64,000 bases of DNA from Rheinheimera mangrovi (GTDB lineage: Bacteria; Pseudomonadota; Gammaproteobacteria; Enterobacterales; Alteromonadaceae), in assembly GCF_003990335.1 (NCBI RefSeq), contig NZ_CP034683.1, forward strand, positions 196,001 to 260,000. Reading direction: 5' to 3'. The notes beneath the pieces were generated by a model. That model ran no database searches. It was not told the DNA's origin and saw only the letters and a program-made list of their open reading frames with translations. Below are positions 1-8,637 of this stretch, in pieces. Each line of letters begins with the position of its first letter. The stretch's first letter is position 1. Position numbers and translations under genes: made by a program.

Positions 1-474
1 GATTTTTTGAGAAACCACAGGGTGAAGTCACTTGGTATAGATGCAAAGCTCTCGAAAATAAAGCTCAAAAAACACACAAAATGAGGAAGGCTTTTTCAGT
101 GAATTCCGCTCTGCATCCGAAAGCGGACGTTCGTTGTGAAAAACTGCAATGTCAGCAATTGGCACAAAGCCGAGATTTCGACGAAGTGTTACTTTCCATG
201 AAAGTGGTGGTGCGATTAATTTACAACACGTGGTAAGGACAGGTTGCAATGAGGTTGTAAATTAAATGCAATTATTCACCGATAATTATGGACCATCAAA
301 AATAGATGTTCAGAAAGCGAAAGTCCGCTTTACCTTATTTACAGTCATTCGATTTTTCGAGAACCCAGCAAAACCCCAGTCAGACGGCCAAACTCAGTGT
401 GCTACTAATTCACACAGAAGTGAAGTTATCATGTTTCTAATGAATCTGCGGCGCTTCAAACAAGTCATCAAAGC
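1..474. other. Gene-poor left edge with degenerate repeats
   Basis: No convincing gene. The open frames here have no ribosome binding site and low-complexity, non-family translations. A segment at about 328-358 recurs with roughly four mismatches at about 791-821; the shared core reads CATTCGATTTTT. A GCGGACGT-containing motif near 120-131 recurs at about 18443-18454. This looks like degenerate dispersed intergenic repeat sequence. The window starts inside it, so its left extent is unknown. Confidence 0.4.
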
Positions 475-642
475 TTACAGTTTTGAAGCAGGCTTTACGT
501 AATAATGAGTCATGTTAATAGACAGATGTTTCAATCCCAAGTTTTTTATTTCTACAAGAGGCAAATTAGCTTTTACTAGTTGTACCACCTGTGCTTTTGA
601 AAGTTTAGGTTCAATCGCCGTTGGTTTAGATTTCTTATTCAT
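475..642 (-). CDS. Possible small hypothetical protein, 55 aa
   Basis: An ATG at 640-642 opens 55 codons to TAA at 475-477. A purine-rich GGAGAGATGG lies just upstream and would serve as ribosome binding site. The product starts MNKKSKPTAIEPKLSKAQ and is basic at the N-terminus, followed by a short amphipathic stretch (VVQLVKANLPLVEI). I do not recognise a family. The good Shine-Dalgarno sequence and plausible composition are the only support, and the surroundings are repeat-rich, so this may be a remnant or chance frame. Confidence 0.35.
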   Translation of the reverse strand: MNKKSKPTAIEPKLSKAQVVQLVKANLPLVEIKNLGLKHLSINMTHYYVKPASKL

Positions 643-977
643 TTTCCATCTCTCCTTATCCCACTTACCAAAGCTTAGAATGCGTTTTGTGAATTGCCAA
701 CTTTCGAGAAGTTAATATGCGGAAAACGTCGAACGAACACAATGTAGTTTGGGCGGTTCAATGCGGCAAAATCTTACAAGATAATTGTCTGATTTGCCTT
801 ATTTGCGGACATTCGATTTTTTTGGGGGCTTACAAGCGTATTGATCACTGTAATGGACGAATCCACCTGTTTCTAAAGTCTAACGTTCAGAAAACAACGT
901 GTGCTTCAGTGCAAAGATAGCATCTACTGTGCTTAAATTTTCAGCTATGTAACATTAACCTGAAAAATACAAATCAA
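643..977. other. Intergenic stretch with repeat copy
   Basis: Lies between the 3' end of the Omp85-type gene and the start of the possible 55-aa gene. It holds the second copy (about 791-821) of the imperfect repeat described at 328-358. No clear gene, RNA or terminator was seen. Confidence 0.35.
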
Positions 978-2726
978 TTAAAACCTCTCTTCAACTTTCA
1001 ACTGAATTTCCCACGAGTTCACATCTTTTGCACCGCCTACAGGTTTTGACAGGTCAACATGAATGACATGATTATTGCTCGAGCGTGAGGAATAAAAACG
1101 AGCACCAATGCCTACAGAACCAATCCACTGTTCTGTGTAGTTTTCCGCCAGTAAATCCGCCTTAGAGCGGAGGCCATTCAGCTCTGCATTTTGTTCTATA
1201 TCGCCACCACTAGCTCGCCCTGCATCTGCGAACGCCACAAATCCCATATCGAGTAGTTGGTAGATATTGATCTGTGGATACCAGCGAAGCTCTGCTGTAC
1301 TTAACCAGCGCTGGGTACCTTGCTGATATTGCACAGGATAACCACGAAGCCCTGTTTCACCACCCAAATCAAGGGGTTGATCCAGGTAGTTGCGGCTGCG
1401 CTGATCGTATTGAAGTTTAGTGTAAAAGGTAAATTCTTTACTCAGACGATAAAAGTCCTCGGCTTTTGCTGAGGCGATGATTTGATCACCGCCGCGTACA
1501 CCTAACATCGCATCCAATTGCAAAGAGAGTAATGTTAAGTGCTCTGAGTCGCCAAAGCCTTTTTCAGAGAGCCAATGTGCTTGATAGCCAACTGTCTCAT
1601 CCTTTGCCAAATCAGAGGTTTGGACACCAATCCTTGCCTGATGGTGCCAGCCTAAATTGATATCCTCACTGTGATTAATCAGATACACATCAGACAGCAC
1701 CTGATATTTATGTTCTTTGTAGTCGAGACCTATCCAGGGGTACTGGTAACTCCTGTCCTCTGGTAAAGCCAACGAAGGTTGAAACGGGTCGTCTGTAAAC
1801 TGCCATTGCTGCGAACTATAACCTGCCAATAGCCTTAAACTGGTATGCTCCCTATAATCCAGCAGCCAACCCGTTTGAAGATCAATCTCTTTTTGCAGGG
1901 TAATGAATCGGTTCTCAAGTTCACCATTGTGATAAATTTGGTCTAGTCTTTCATCGCTTAGCCAGCCTGCTTTATACATCCGCTCTGTACTATCCTGATA
2001 AAAGGGCTTTTCAAGCTGGAACTGAGTTCGACGGCCATCGTTATTCTCTGTCCATTCAAGATCGATATAGCTGTGATCCAGTTCAGGATAGCCAAGCAAA
2101 GACAACGGACTCGATACTTTAAATTCATAGCCCTGGCGTAAATAATCGGATTGATATTTTACAGACGTACGAACTCCATACCCCAAAAAATTATCTTCTT
2201 TAAAGCCAAAAGAGTACTTATTTTTACCACTGGTGCGGCCCAGACCGAGGTTTGGTAGCAAGCTCCAGTTATCCCAGGTTTCTACTTTTACACTTTTACT
2301 GCCATCAGGATGACACGGCTCAACCACACTGACTCGCGCATCACGAATATAGGATTTCTCACGCAGTAGCCGCTCCGCTTCTGCTAAATCATCTGTTGTG
2401 ACTTGTTCGCCAGGTTTAATACTTACCTCTTTTCGCAGTGCAGATTCTTTACTGTTGATATGTAGCCAGTTAGCAAAGTGGTGCAACCAAATTGCATCGG
2501 GGGCGTTTTCATCAAAAATAGGATTGGAGACGATTTCAATCGAATACACCTGAAAAGGTGGTCCAGCAGGTTCTGTCGGTTCTGCCTTCGCATCCGTATT
2601 TTTTTCAGCTCCGGAGTCTTTTTTAACAAACTCACATAAGTGTTCAAAGGTGACTTCCTGAGCCTGTGCTGCGTTACCGGTTAACGCGGCCAGTAAAGCG
2701 AGACAAAGCCGACTTAAATTATGCAT
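978..2726 (-). CDS. Omp85/BamA-type outer-membrane barrel protein with POTRA domain
   Basis: 582 residues. A signal peptide (residues 1-22, ending AAQAQ) is followed by a low-complexity acidic linker. One POTRA-like domain spans about 55-150 (PFQVYSIEIVSNPIF, then an LREKSYIRDARVSV segment). The rest is a 16-strand-type surface-antigen barrel with the usual GLRGYP motif, and the chain ends in Phe (VEERF), as expected for Bam-dependent insertion. The family includes BamA, TamA and TpsB-like proteins; one POTRA is fewer than in BamA or TamA. It lies 42 bp downstream of the EptA-like gene on the same strand, so it is probably the last gene of that operon. Its role in lipid A or envelope remodelling is inferred only from this position. 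Confidence 0.8.
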   Translation of the reverse strand: MHNLSRLCLALLAALTGNAAQAQEVTFEHLCEFVKKDSGAEKNTDAKAEPTEPAGPPFQVYSIEIVSNPIFDENAPDAIWLHHFANWLHINSKESALRKEVSIKPGEQVTTDDLAEAERLLREKSYIRDARVSVVEPCHPDGSKSVKVETWDNWSLLPNLGLGRTSGKNKYSFGFKEDNFLGYGVRTSVKYQSDYLRQGYEFKVSSPLSLLGYPELDHSYIDLEWTENNDGRRTQFQLEKPFYQDSTERMYKAGWLSDERLDQIYHNGELENRFITLQKEIDLQTGWLLDYREHTSLRLLAGYSSQQWQFTDDPFQPSLALPEDRSYQYPWIGLDYKEHKYQVLSDVYLINHSEDINLGWHHQARIGVQTSDLAKDETVGYQAHWLSEKGFGDSEHLTLLSLQLDAMLGVRGGDQIIASAKAEDFYRLSKEFTFYTKLQYDQRSRNYLDQPLDLGGETGLRGYPVQYQQGTQRWLSTAELRWYPQINIYQLLDMGFVAFADAGRASGGDIEQNAELNGLRSKADLLAENYTEQWIGSVGIGARFYSSRSSNNHVIHVDLSKPVGGAKDVNSWEIQLKVEERF

Positions 2727-2768
2727 ACCAACTCCACTGGCACCGAGCCTGTAATGGACACCTAGGGA

Positions 2769-4421
2769 TTAGCAAGAACGGAATATATCCTTGCTTGCCT
2801 GATACAAACTGGTTTTGATCTGAAACATCCCGAGTAAGCTATGAAATACGTTGTCGTGACTGAAGCTATCCTGCTGTTTGGACGCGACACATTCTGGTGT
2901 CAGCTTTGCAGATGATGCATAAGGCTCAGACATCCACCAAAGCAGCGGAACCTGAGTTTGCGCTTTAGGAGCCATCCAATAAGGTAAGCCGTGCAGGTAG
3001 ATGCCATTTTCACCTAAAGATTCGCCATGATCAGAAACGTAAAACATGGCGGTCTGGTAGTTCTTTTGGCTATTCAGGCGCGCAATAACTGCAGCCAACA
3101 AATGGTCTGTCGCAACGATACTGTTGTCATAGGCATTAACTATGTCTGAAGGTGCACAGAGCTGAAGTTGTTTATCAGTGCATTCCGGTAAAAAGGCTTT
3201 GTCTTTAGCGCTGCTGCGTTTGAAATACTCAGGACCGTGACTTCCCAACTGATGTAATACAATCAGCTTATCGGACGATTGCGGTGTTTTCAGTTGCTGA
3301 TCCAATGCATCCAACAGTACCTGGTCCAGGCATTGTCCTTGATGGCACAATGGATTTTGTTGCTGCTCGAATACAAACTGAGTAGGAACCCTATCGCATA
3401 CCCCTTTACAGCCTGAGTTATTGTCCAGCCAGCTCACTTCAATGCCAGCGTATTGCAGAATATCCAGCACATTGCTGCTGTTTTTAGCCTGAGATTCGTT
3501 ATAGAGATCTCTGCCCATATTGGAAAACATACAAGGCACAGAATGTGCTGTCGCTGTGCCACATGAGCTTACGTCTTTAAAACTGTAGACTGGCAGCTGA
3601 CTGAGTTGCGGATTGGTTGAGCGAGCGTAGCCGTTGAGCTGAAAGTGATCGGCCCTGGCTGTTTCTCCCAATACCATCACGATAAGGCGTGGCTTCTCCG
3701 TTTTCACGGACAAAGGCTGAATTGCATCCTGCCCCAACTGCATAAACTCGGTTGGGAATTGTTTCTTGACCAAATCGGATGACAACGATACCGCAGCGGC
3801 CACAGGACTGACCGGTAAAGCAAAATGTTTTACTTCTCTGTAGTTACGAAAGAAAGGCGCGAGTTCGGAGTAGCCAGAAGCGACCAGGCTAAACAGACTC
3901 AGCGTCACTAAAACCAGAGCAAGGAGCCAATGCCGGAAAAATTGTTTCAAAGGCAGTGTTCGAACCTTCATAAGGCCAATGCAAAGCAAAGGAAAGAGCA
4001 TGACGCCAATCACTTGCCACAGCATACCAATGGTTAATACTCCCATAGCCTCAGCGGCGTCTGTTTCTACAGCGTTTTGCAGCATGGATTTATCGACAAC
4101 GATGCCAAAACTGTCGATGAAGTAATAGCTAAAAGCACCGATGGCAAAGAGTGCCACCACGACGGGCTTTTGTAGACGATGAAAACTAAAGATCACCAGA
4201 AGCAGCAGGTTTAGTAAAAATAAAATCGCCATTAAGTTCAGCTGCAAAGCATATTGGCCCGGAACTTTGGCCTGTACGGCAGCCAAAAAAGGACCATTGA
4301 GCAGTAACGTCATGCCAAGAGCAGAAATCAAAGCAAACCATAGTGGATGCCATAATCGTTCTTGCCCAGCACTCAAAGCCACAGCAGTTGATTTTGATTG
4401 CGACAAAATAGCTTCAAACAT
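2769..4421 (-). CDS. eptA: Phosphoethanolamine-lipid A transferase (EptA/MCR family)
   Basis: 550 residues. Five membrane helices fill about residues 30-185, then a periplasmic sulfatase-fold domain. Metal ligand E253 sits in GETARADHF. Catalytic T291 lies four residues after C287 in SCGTATAHSVPC, with C287 and C297 in the positions of the disulfide pair of this family; a DHGES metal motif follows near the C-terminus. Such enzymes move phosphoethanolamine from phosphatidylethanolamine to lipid A, lowering negative charge and polymyxin affinity and leaving diacylglycerol. The start overlaps the PAP2 stop by 8 bp, indicating translational coupling. Exact acceptor (lipid A 1- or 4'-phosphate, or another glycan) cannot be read from sequence. 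Confidence 0.9.
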   Translation of the reverse strand: MFEAILSQSKSTAVALSAGQERLWHPLWFALISALGMTLLLNGPFLAAVQAKVPGQYALQLNLMAILFLLNLLLLVIFSFHRLQKPVVVALFAIGAFSYYFIDSFGIVVDKSMLQNAVETDAAEAMGVLTIGMLWQVIGVMLFPLLCIGLMKVRTLPLKQFFRHWLLALVLVTLSLFSLVASGYSELAPFFRNYREVKHFALPVSPVAAAVSLSSDLVKKQFPTEFMQLGQDAIQPLSVKTEKPRLIVMVLGETARADHFQLNGYARSTNPQLSQLPVYSFKDVSSCGTATAHSVPCMFSNMGRDLYNESQAKNSSNVLDILQYAGIEVSWLDNNSGCKGVCDRVPTQFVFEQQQNPLCHQGQCLDQVLLDALDQQLKTPQSSDKLIVLHQLGSHGPEYFKRSSAKDKAFLPECTDKQLQLCAPSDIVNAYDNSIVATDHLLAAVIARLNSQKNYQTAMFYVSDHGESLGENGIYLHGLPYWMAPKAQTQVPLLWWMSEPYASSAKLTPECVASKQQDSFSHDNVFHSLLGMFQIKTSLYQASKDIFRSC

Positions 4422-5211
4422 CAGGGGACTCCACAGAAGTAGTCAAGAGTACAGGTTGAGATGGTTCCACTGGCAGGTTGGCTGAAATTGTCCGTGCTGG
4501 CTTTGATCGGACTGACAATTCAGAGGTGCAGGAATTTTGAAATAAACCATGCAGCACAGTCGATACAGTCCAGCACACAGCCGCCGTAGCGATATCGTGA
4601 GAAATGAAATGAGCACCACGTAGCTGTTGAACAAAGCCAAGTAAAAGACCCAGAGTTAAGCCAATCACTATGCCTCGCGTTGCCAGCTCTGGTTTTAGCT
4701 CTCGCCAATAGTAATAGAGCGCTAACCACGCAAAGCCTATGCTGGCGTGTCCGGCAGGGAAACATTGGTTAGGAGACATCGTCTCTGGGCGCGTATCGAA
4801 CAATCCCCAAAACTCGCTGCTGCCACCAAATTGCAGCAAATCCCATGGACACTCCATAGGGAGCAACCGTTTAAGCACGGCTACAGAGACAAAGCTCACC
4901 ACCAAACTGAGTAACAACACACCTAAAGCACGTTGGTTCTCGCTACGTTTGCGTACAACAACATGTAGCCATACCCAGTAGCCGAGTAAACCCAGAACAA
5001 GAATTTCATTGATGGTTCTGACAGAGTGATGCAGTAAAGTTTCTGTCAACCAGTGATGCTGTAAAGCCCAGGTTCCGCCTTGCCAATCAAACAGCAAGGA
5101 AGCCAAACCAAAATCGAATGAAGTGCCATAAGCCAGAATAAAAAGCACAGAGGCCCCAGCAATAGGCGCGATCAGATGGGTGAATAGGCTGGGTCGTATT
5201 GGTTCTGCCAC
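4414..5211 (-). CDS. PAP2-family membrane phosphatase
   Basis: 265 residues, about six membrane helices. The three PAP2 signature motifs are visible: KRLLPMECPW (about 114-123), FPAGHAS (151-157) and RGAHFISHD (198-206) with the catalytic His. Relatives are lipid A 1-phosphatases (LpxE) and PgpB/undecaprenyl-pyrophosphate phosphatases acting on the periplasmic face. First gene of the operon PAP2-eptA-Omp85, preceded by a PmrA-like box 54 bp upstream. PAP2 genes accompany mcr-1 in known cassettes, so pairing with an EptA/MCR enzyme has precedent. It may expose or recycle phosphate acceptors; the substrate is not known. Confidence 0.85.
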   Translation of the reverse strand: MAEPIRPSLFTHLIAPIAGASVLFILAYGTSFDFGLASLLFDWQGGTWALQHHWLTETLLHHSVRTINEILVLGLLGYWVWLHVVVRKRSENQRALGVLLLSLVVSFVSVAVLKRLLPMECPWDLLQFGGSSEFWGLFDTRPETMSPNQCFPAGHASIGFAWLALYYYWRELKPELATRGIVIGLTLGLLLGFVQQLRGAHFISHDIATAAVCWTVSTVLHGLFQNSCTSELSVRSKPARTISANLPVEPSQPVLLTTSVESPDV

Positions 5212-5249
5212 TCTAAACCTGCTTTCAATACAATAGGTAAGTATGGCTA

Positions 5250-5281
5250 GACTAACGGGTGAAACTTAAGAGAGACTTAAG
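5250..5281 (-). promoter_or_regulatory. PmrA-like box and -10 of the PAP2-eptA operon
   Basis: Direct repeat CTTAAG (5265-5270), 5 bp, CTTAAG (5276-5281), 11-bp period. Reading leftward, the hexamer is followed after 10 nt by TAGTCT as a -10 candidate. PmrA/BasR-type regulators bind such half-sites spaced 5 bp apart, replacing the -35 element. The same layout occurs at 7527-7543. Confidence 0.75.
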
Positions 5282-5484
5282 TCTGAAAATAATTTACCAA
5301 TTCATTCAAAAACAAACTAAGTTATTGTATTTATTTATTATTTTCAATCAATAAAGGAGTAGATGCACCATCTATCATGCAGGCGACATCGTTTGATGTG
5401 TACAAACTGACTTTTGTTCTGAGGCACTTTAAGCTAGAAGATAGTGCCCCAAAACTGAGTTCCAGAATTTCGCTCAACTTTTCC

Positions 5485-7479
5485 TTATTTCGTTGGCGGC
5501 AGACAAGCAACCTGACTGGAATATTTTCTTTCTCTGTACAAATACGATGGCAACTGCACTTGAGCTAAGGCTTTTTTGTATTGGTCAGTTGAAGCCGGGC
5601 TATCTAGTAGATGAAGCTCTTTGGCTGGTTCATCATAGTGCGCCATGGCCGTCTCTTCATTGGGCTTCAAAATCGTTAGCGAGTCTGGTTGCATCAACGC
5701 GAAGTAGTTTTCAAACTGAAGTAAGGCTCTGCCAGGACTTGTTTTGTCCAAAGTTAAATCACGGCCTGTCATGGTATGGCAGGAAGATACACCTGCCAAG
5801 CTAAGCAAGGTGGGTGCTAAATCAATCTGACTACTCAGAGTTTCGACGACTTCAGGTGTGATATCGGCTCCTAAGATTAATCCAGGAATACGAAACTTCT
5901 CTACAGGGATGAGGTTATTGCCATAAACACGGTTGTCATGATCCGCAACAATTAAAAATACAGTGTCTTGCCAGTAGTCGCTTTGTTTTGCTTTTTCGAA
6001 AAACTTTCCCATGGCCCAATCTGCGTATTTGACTGCATTATTTGCTGTGTTTTTGGGTTGTTCATGTAGTGTGATCCGGTCATCCGGAAACTCAAATGGC
6101 TCGTGATTGCTTGACGTAAAGATAAGACTGAAAAATAGCTTTCCCTCTTGATGCAAAACGTTAAGCCTTTGGTGCGCTGTATTAAACAAGTCTTCGTCAC
6201 TGGCTCCCCAGCTACCTACAAAAGCCGGATTTTTAATTTGGCTAATATCGACAATGTCATCAATGCCGTTACCGGTAAAAAAGCTTCGCATATTGTCAAA
6301 ATGTGCTTCGCCACCATAAATAAACTGGGTGTGGTATCCATGAGCCTTTAATACAGAGCCAAGAGTTGTGAAATTTTGTTGGCTATTCGAAAGTTTCACC
6401 ACGCTTTGTGCTGGGGTGGGCGGAAATCCTGCAACGACCGCTTCAATGCCACGCACAGATCGAGTGCCCGCTGCATAGAGGTTCTGAAACCACATACCTT
6501 GCATTTTCAGCTGCTCAAGCTGCGGTGTAACAGGTTCACCTCTCAGGGATTCAACAAAGGTTGCTCCCAGACTTTCTTGCAAAACAATAACAATATTGAG
6601 CGGTTTTTCCCGTTTTCTGGTAGCCCTTTGAAAATGCAACGTCGGATAGTCGGGATGGGTAAACCTGTAGGTTTTTAACCAGGGCCAATCCAGGCTGTAG
6701 TTCACCATTTCTTCAGTCGACAACTTGCCATACATTTCCGTCGACCGTGCTTCGTGCTTCATACTGTAAAGAGCATAAAGCACCGAGTATCCCGAACTTA
6801 TGACCAAAGAATTCACCATAGAATCTCCGGTAATAGCAAACAGAGCTGGATTCGCAGGTCGATGATCTGTGGTTGAGCGTATCCCAGCAAAGACCAAAAA
6901 TACGGCCAGAGGCCATAACACAATGGTGTGTTTGATTGACCAGACTCGAAGCTTTGCAGAAGGAAGCTTAAGTAGTTGAGCCAGAGCAAACCCAAACAGC
7001 GCGGTCATCAAAAAACCAGCTAAAAAAGGCAGACGAAAACCATGCCACAAGGTAGAAAAGACTTCTTTGGGGTACTTCAGATACTCTATAAATAAGCGGT
7101 TAGGTCTGACGTCGTACTGCAGTATGAATGCCGGAGATGCAAGCTCCATAAAGAGCAAACCAATTAAACCAGCCAGGCTCCACAGATAGGTGAATTTAAA
7201 CCAACTGTGTTGTAAAAAACGGTTTGCAAACAGTGGTACCAACAGGGAGGGAATAGCTGCCCACAGGCACAAGACAATGAGATCAGCCCGAATACCTTGC
7301 AATAAAATCTCTGCCACTTTTCCGGTCGCAAACACCCGATCATAATGCCACAGCACTAAACCAAGGCGACTTACACTCAACAATACAATGCCAAGCACGA
7401 GCATCCTCAATAAATAGGTGTACGGGCCACAGACAATAGATGGAAAGAAAGAAGGTCGTTTTTTATTAGTGTTGGTCAT
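5485..7479 (-). CDS. LtaS/OpgB-like sulfatase-fold membrane transferase
   Basis: 664 residues. Five N-terminal helices (about 25-200) precede an extracytoplasmic alkaline-phosphatase/sulfatase domain. E302 (VLQESLGATF) and T339 in the GTRSVRG motif fit the metal ligand and catalytic Thr of lipoteichoic acid synthase relatives, and VADHDNRVYG supplies later metal ligands. In Gram-negatives such proteins transfer phosphoglycerol or phosphoethanolamine to periplasmic glycans or lipids, releasing diacylglycerol. The gene is divergent from dgkA and shares its PmrA-like operator: leftward, the box is followed after 10 nt by TATTCT. So it is probably co-induced with eptA. The product is unknown. Start ATG at 7479 is supported by the promoter lying just upstream. 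Confidence 0.8.
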   Translation of the reverse strand: MTNTNKKRPSFFPSIVCGPYTYLLRMLVLGIVLLSVSRLGLVLWHYDRVFATGKVAEILLQGIRADLIVLCLWAAIPSLLVPLFANRFLQHSWFKFTYLWSLAGLIGLLFMELASPAFILQYDVRPNRLFIEYLKYPKEVFSTLWHGFRLPFLAGFLMTALFGFALAQLLKLPSAKLRVWSIKHTIVLWPLAVFLVFAGIRSTTDHRPANPALFAITGDSMVNSLVISSGYSVLYALYSMKHEARSTEMYGKLSTEEMVNYSLDWPWLKTYRFTHPDYPTLHFQRATRKREKPLNIVIVLQESLGATFVESLRGEPVTPQLEQLKMQGMWFQNLYAAGTRSVRGIEAVVAGFPPTPAQSVVKLSNSQQNFTTLGSVLKAHGYHTQFIYGGEAHFDNMRSFFTGNGIDDIVDISQIKNPAFVGSWGASDEDLFNTAHQRLNVLHQEGKLFFSLIFTSSNHEPFEFPDDRITLHEQPKNTANNAVKYADWAMGKFFEKAKQSDYWQDTVFLIVADHDNRVYGNNLIPVEKFRIPGLILGADITPEVVETLSSQIDLAPTLLSLAGVSSCHTMTGRDLTLDKTSPGRALLQFENYFALMQPDSLTILKPNEETAMAHYDEPAKELHLLDSPASTDQYKKALAQVQLPSYLYRERKYSSQVACLPPTK

Positions 7480-7510
7480 TACTTCGCCTTGTCATCCTAA
7501 AACGCAATGC

Positions 7511-7559
7511 AGAATAACGAGCGAAACTTAAGAGTCTCTTAAGAAAATAAAGTTATTGT
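7511..7559. promoter_or_regulatory. Bidirectional PmrA-like operator-promoter
   Basis: CTTAAG (7527-7532), 5 bp, CTTAAG (7538-7543). Because CTTAAG is itself a palindrome, the box reads identically on both strands. Rightward, 10 nt separate it from TATTGT (7554-7559), the -10 for dgkA; leftward, 10 nt separate it from TATTCT (about 7511-7516), the -10 for the LtaS-like gene. The leftward spacer resembles the spacer of the PAP2 promoter (TTTCGCTCGT versus TTTCACCCGT). Confidence 0.8.
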
Positions 7560-7593
7560 GAGTTTCTTTATACCGACATTGACGGACCCTGAC

Positions 7594-7950
7594 ATGAAAT
7601 CGAAAGCCACTGGATTCAACCGACTTTATTTTGCGACGCTGTACTCATGGCAGGGGCTTCGCAGCAGCTGGGCCTCTGAAGCAGCCATCAGGCAGGAAGT
7701 TATTGCTTTAGCACTGCTGCTTCCCATTTCCTTGCTGGTTGAGGTATCCGCTGCCGAGCGAGCTTTATTGGTATTGAGTCTGTTTCTGGTCTTTATTGTG
7801 GAGCTGTTGAACACTGGCATCGAAGCTGTTGTGGACAGAATTGGCAGTGAGTACCACGAACTTAGCGGTAAAGCGAAAGATATCGGCTCTGCGGCAGTCC
7901 TTGCCAGCCTTATCACAACCGCTCTCGTCTGGTTTATTATTCTGTACTAA
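7594..7950 (+). CDS. dgkA: Diacylglycerol kinase
   Basis: 118 residues from ATG 7594. Small trimeric inner-membrane kinase that phosphorylates diacylglycerol to phosphatidic acid with ATP. The family signature AVVDRIGSEYHELSGKAKD is intact, with EAAIRQE and VIVELLNTGIEAV-type helices before it; three membrane helices. A longer GTG start at 7558 is rejected because it lies inside the predicted -10 TATTGT. Only 18 bp separate it from the response regulator, so dgkA-RR-HK form one operon. It would recycle the diacylglycerol left by the EptA-like and LtaS-like enzymes; dgkA accompanies mcr-3 in known cassettes. Confidence 0.93.
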   Translation: MKSKATGFNRLYFATLYSWQGLRSSWASEAAIRQEVIALALLLPISLLVEVSAAERALLVLSLFLVFIVELLNTGIEAVVDRIGSEYHELSGKAKDIGSAAVLASLITTALVWFIILY

Positions 7951-7968
7951 GTACCAACAGGTGTTGCC

Positions 7969-8637
7969 ATGCGAATTTTACTGGTAGAAGACGACCTATT
8001 ACTGGCTCAGGGACTGAGTACGGCGCTGACACGAATCAACTACCGCGTGGAGCTATGCACGACCGGAAAACAAGCGATCCAGGCGGCCAGTGAAAGTCAG
8101 TTTGAACTGATGATTTTGGATTTAGGTTTGCCAGATGGTCTGGCACTCAATGTGATTAAATCGTTGCGGAATTTAAAGCACGGCATCCCAATACTGATCC
8201 TGACTGCCTGGGATCATTTAGAAACAAAAATAGAAGCATTAAACGCGGGTGCTGACGATTACGTGCTAAAGCCCTGCGATAGCAGGGAAATTGAAGCAAG
8301 GTTGCGTGTGCTCGTAAGGCGTCATCAACAGCGCCAATTGGATCAGTTGCAATGCGCGGACTTAACGATGGATTTAACCGTGCATGAATGCCGCTACCAA
8401 GACCGTTTAATATACCTAACCACCCGCGAATTTCTGTTGCTAAAAGAGTTTATGTTGCATCAGGGTAAAATTCTATCCCGCCAGCATCTGGAAGAGCTGA
8501 GCAACGGCTGGACCGGAGAGACAGAGAGTAATTCGATAGAGGTGCATATTCACAACCTGCGAAAAAAAACTAAGCCTGAGTGTATTAAAACGATACGGGG
8601 TATTGGTTACATGATGGTAAATCAGTATGAGGATTAA
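7969..8637 (+). CDS. OmpR/PmrA-type response regulator
   Basis: 222 residues. Receiver domain with acidic pair E7-D8-D9, phosphoacceptor D51 (MILDLGLPDG) and conserved LKP lysine, then an OmpR-type winged-helix (LTTREFLLLKEF ... SIEVHIHNLRKK ... IRGIGYMM). Closest in layout to PmrA/BasR and QseB. The two kinds of evidence for PmrA function are its neighbours (eptA, PAP2, dgkA) and the CTTAAG-N5-CTTAAG boxes in front of them, including the one that drives its own operon, which implies positive autoregulation. Its stop overlaps the kinase start by 11 bp. Confidence 0.9.
   Translation: MRILLVEDDLLLAQGLSTALTRINYRVELCTTGKQAIQAASESQFELMILDLGLPDGLALNVIKSLRNLKHGIPILILTAWDHLETKIEALNAGADDYVLKPCDSREIEARLRVLVRRHQQRQLDQLQCADLTMDLTVHECRYQDRLIYLTTREFLLLKEFMLHQGKILSRQHLEELSNGWTGETESNSIEVHIHNLRKKTKPECIKTIRGIGYMMVNQYED

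Noticed and set aside
28..249. 73-codon leftward frame
   Set aside because: No ribosome binding site, composition unlike neighbouring proteins, and part of a repeat-like segment; judged non-coding.
266..502. 78-codon rightward frame
   Set aside because: Crosses the repeat at 328-358 and overlaps the better-supported 55-aa frame on the other strand.
717..920. 67-codon rightward frame
   Set aside because: Contains the second repeat copy; no initiation signals or family likeness.
7558..7593. Longer dgkA start at GTG 7558
   Set aside because: The GTG lies within the predicted -10 hexamer; ATG 7594 gives the normal family start and length.
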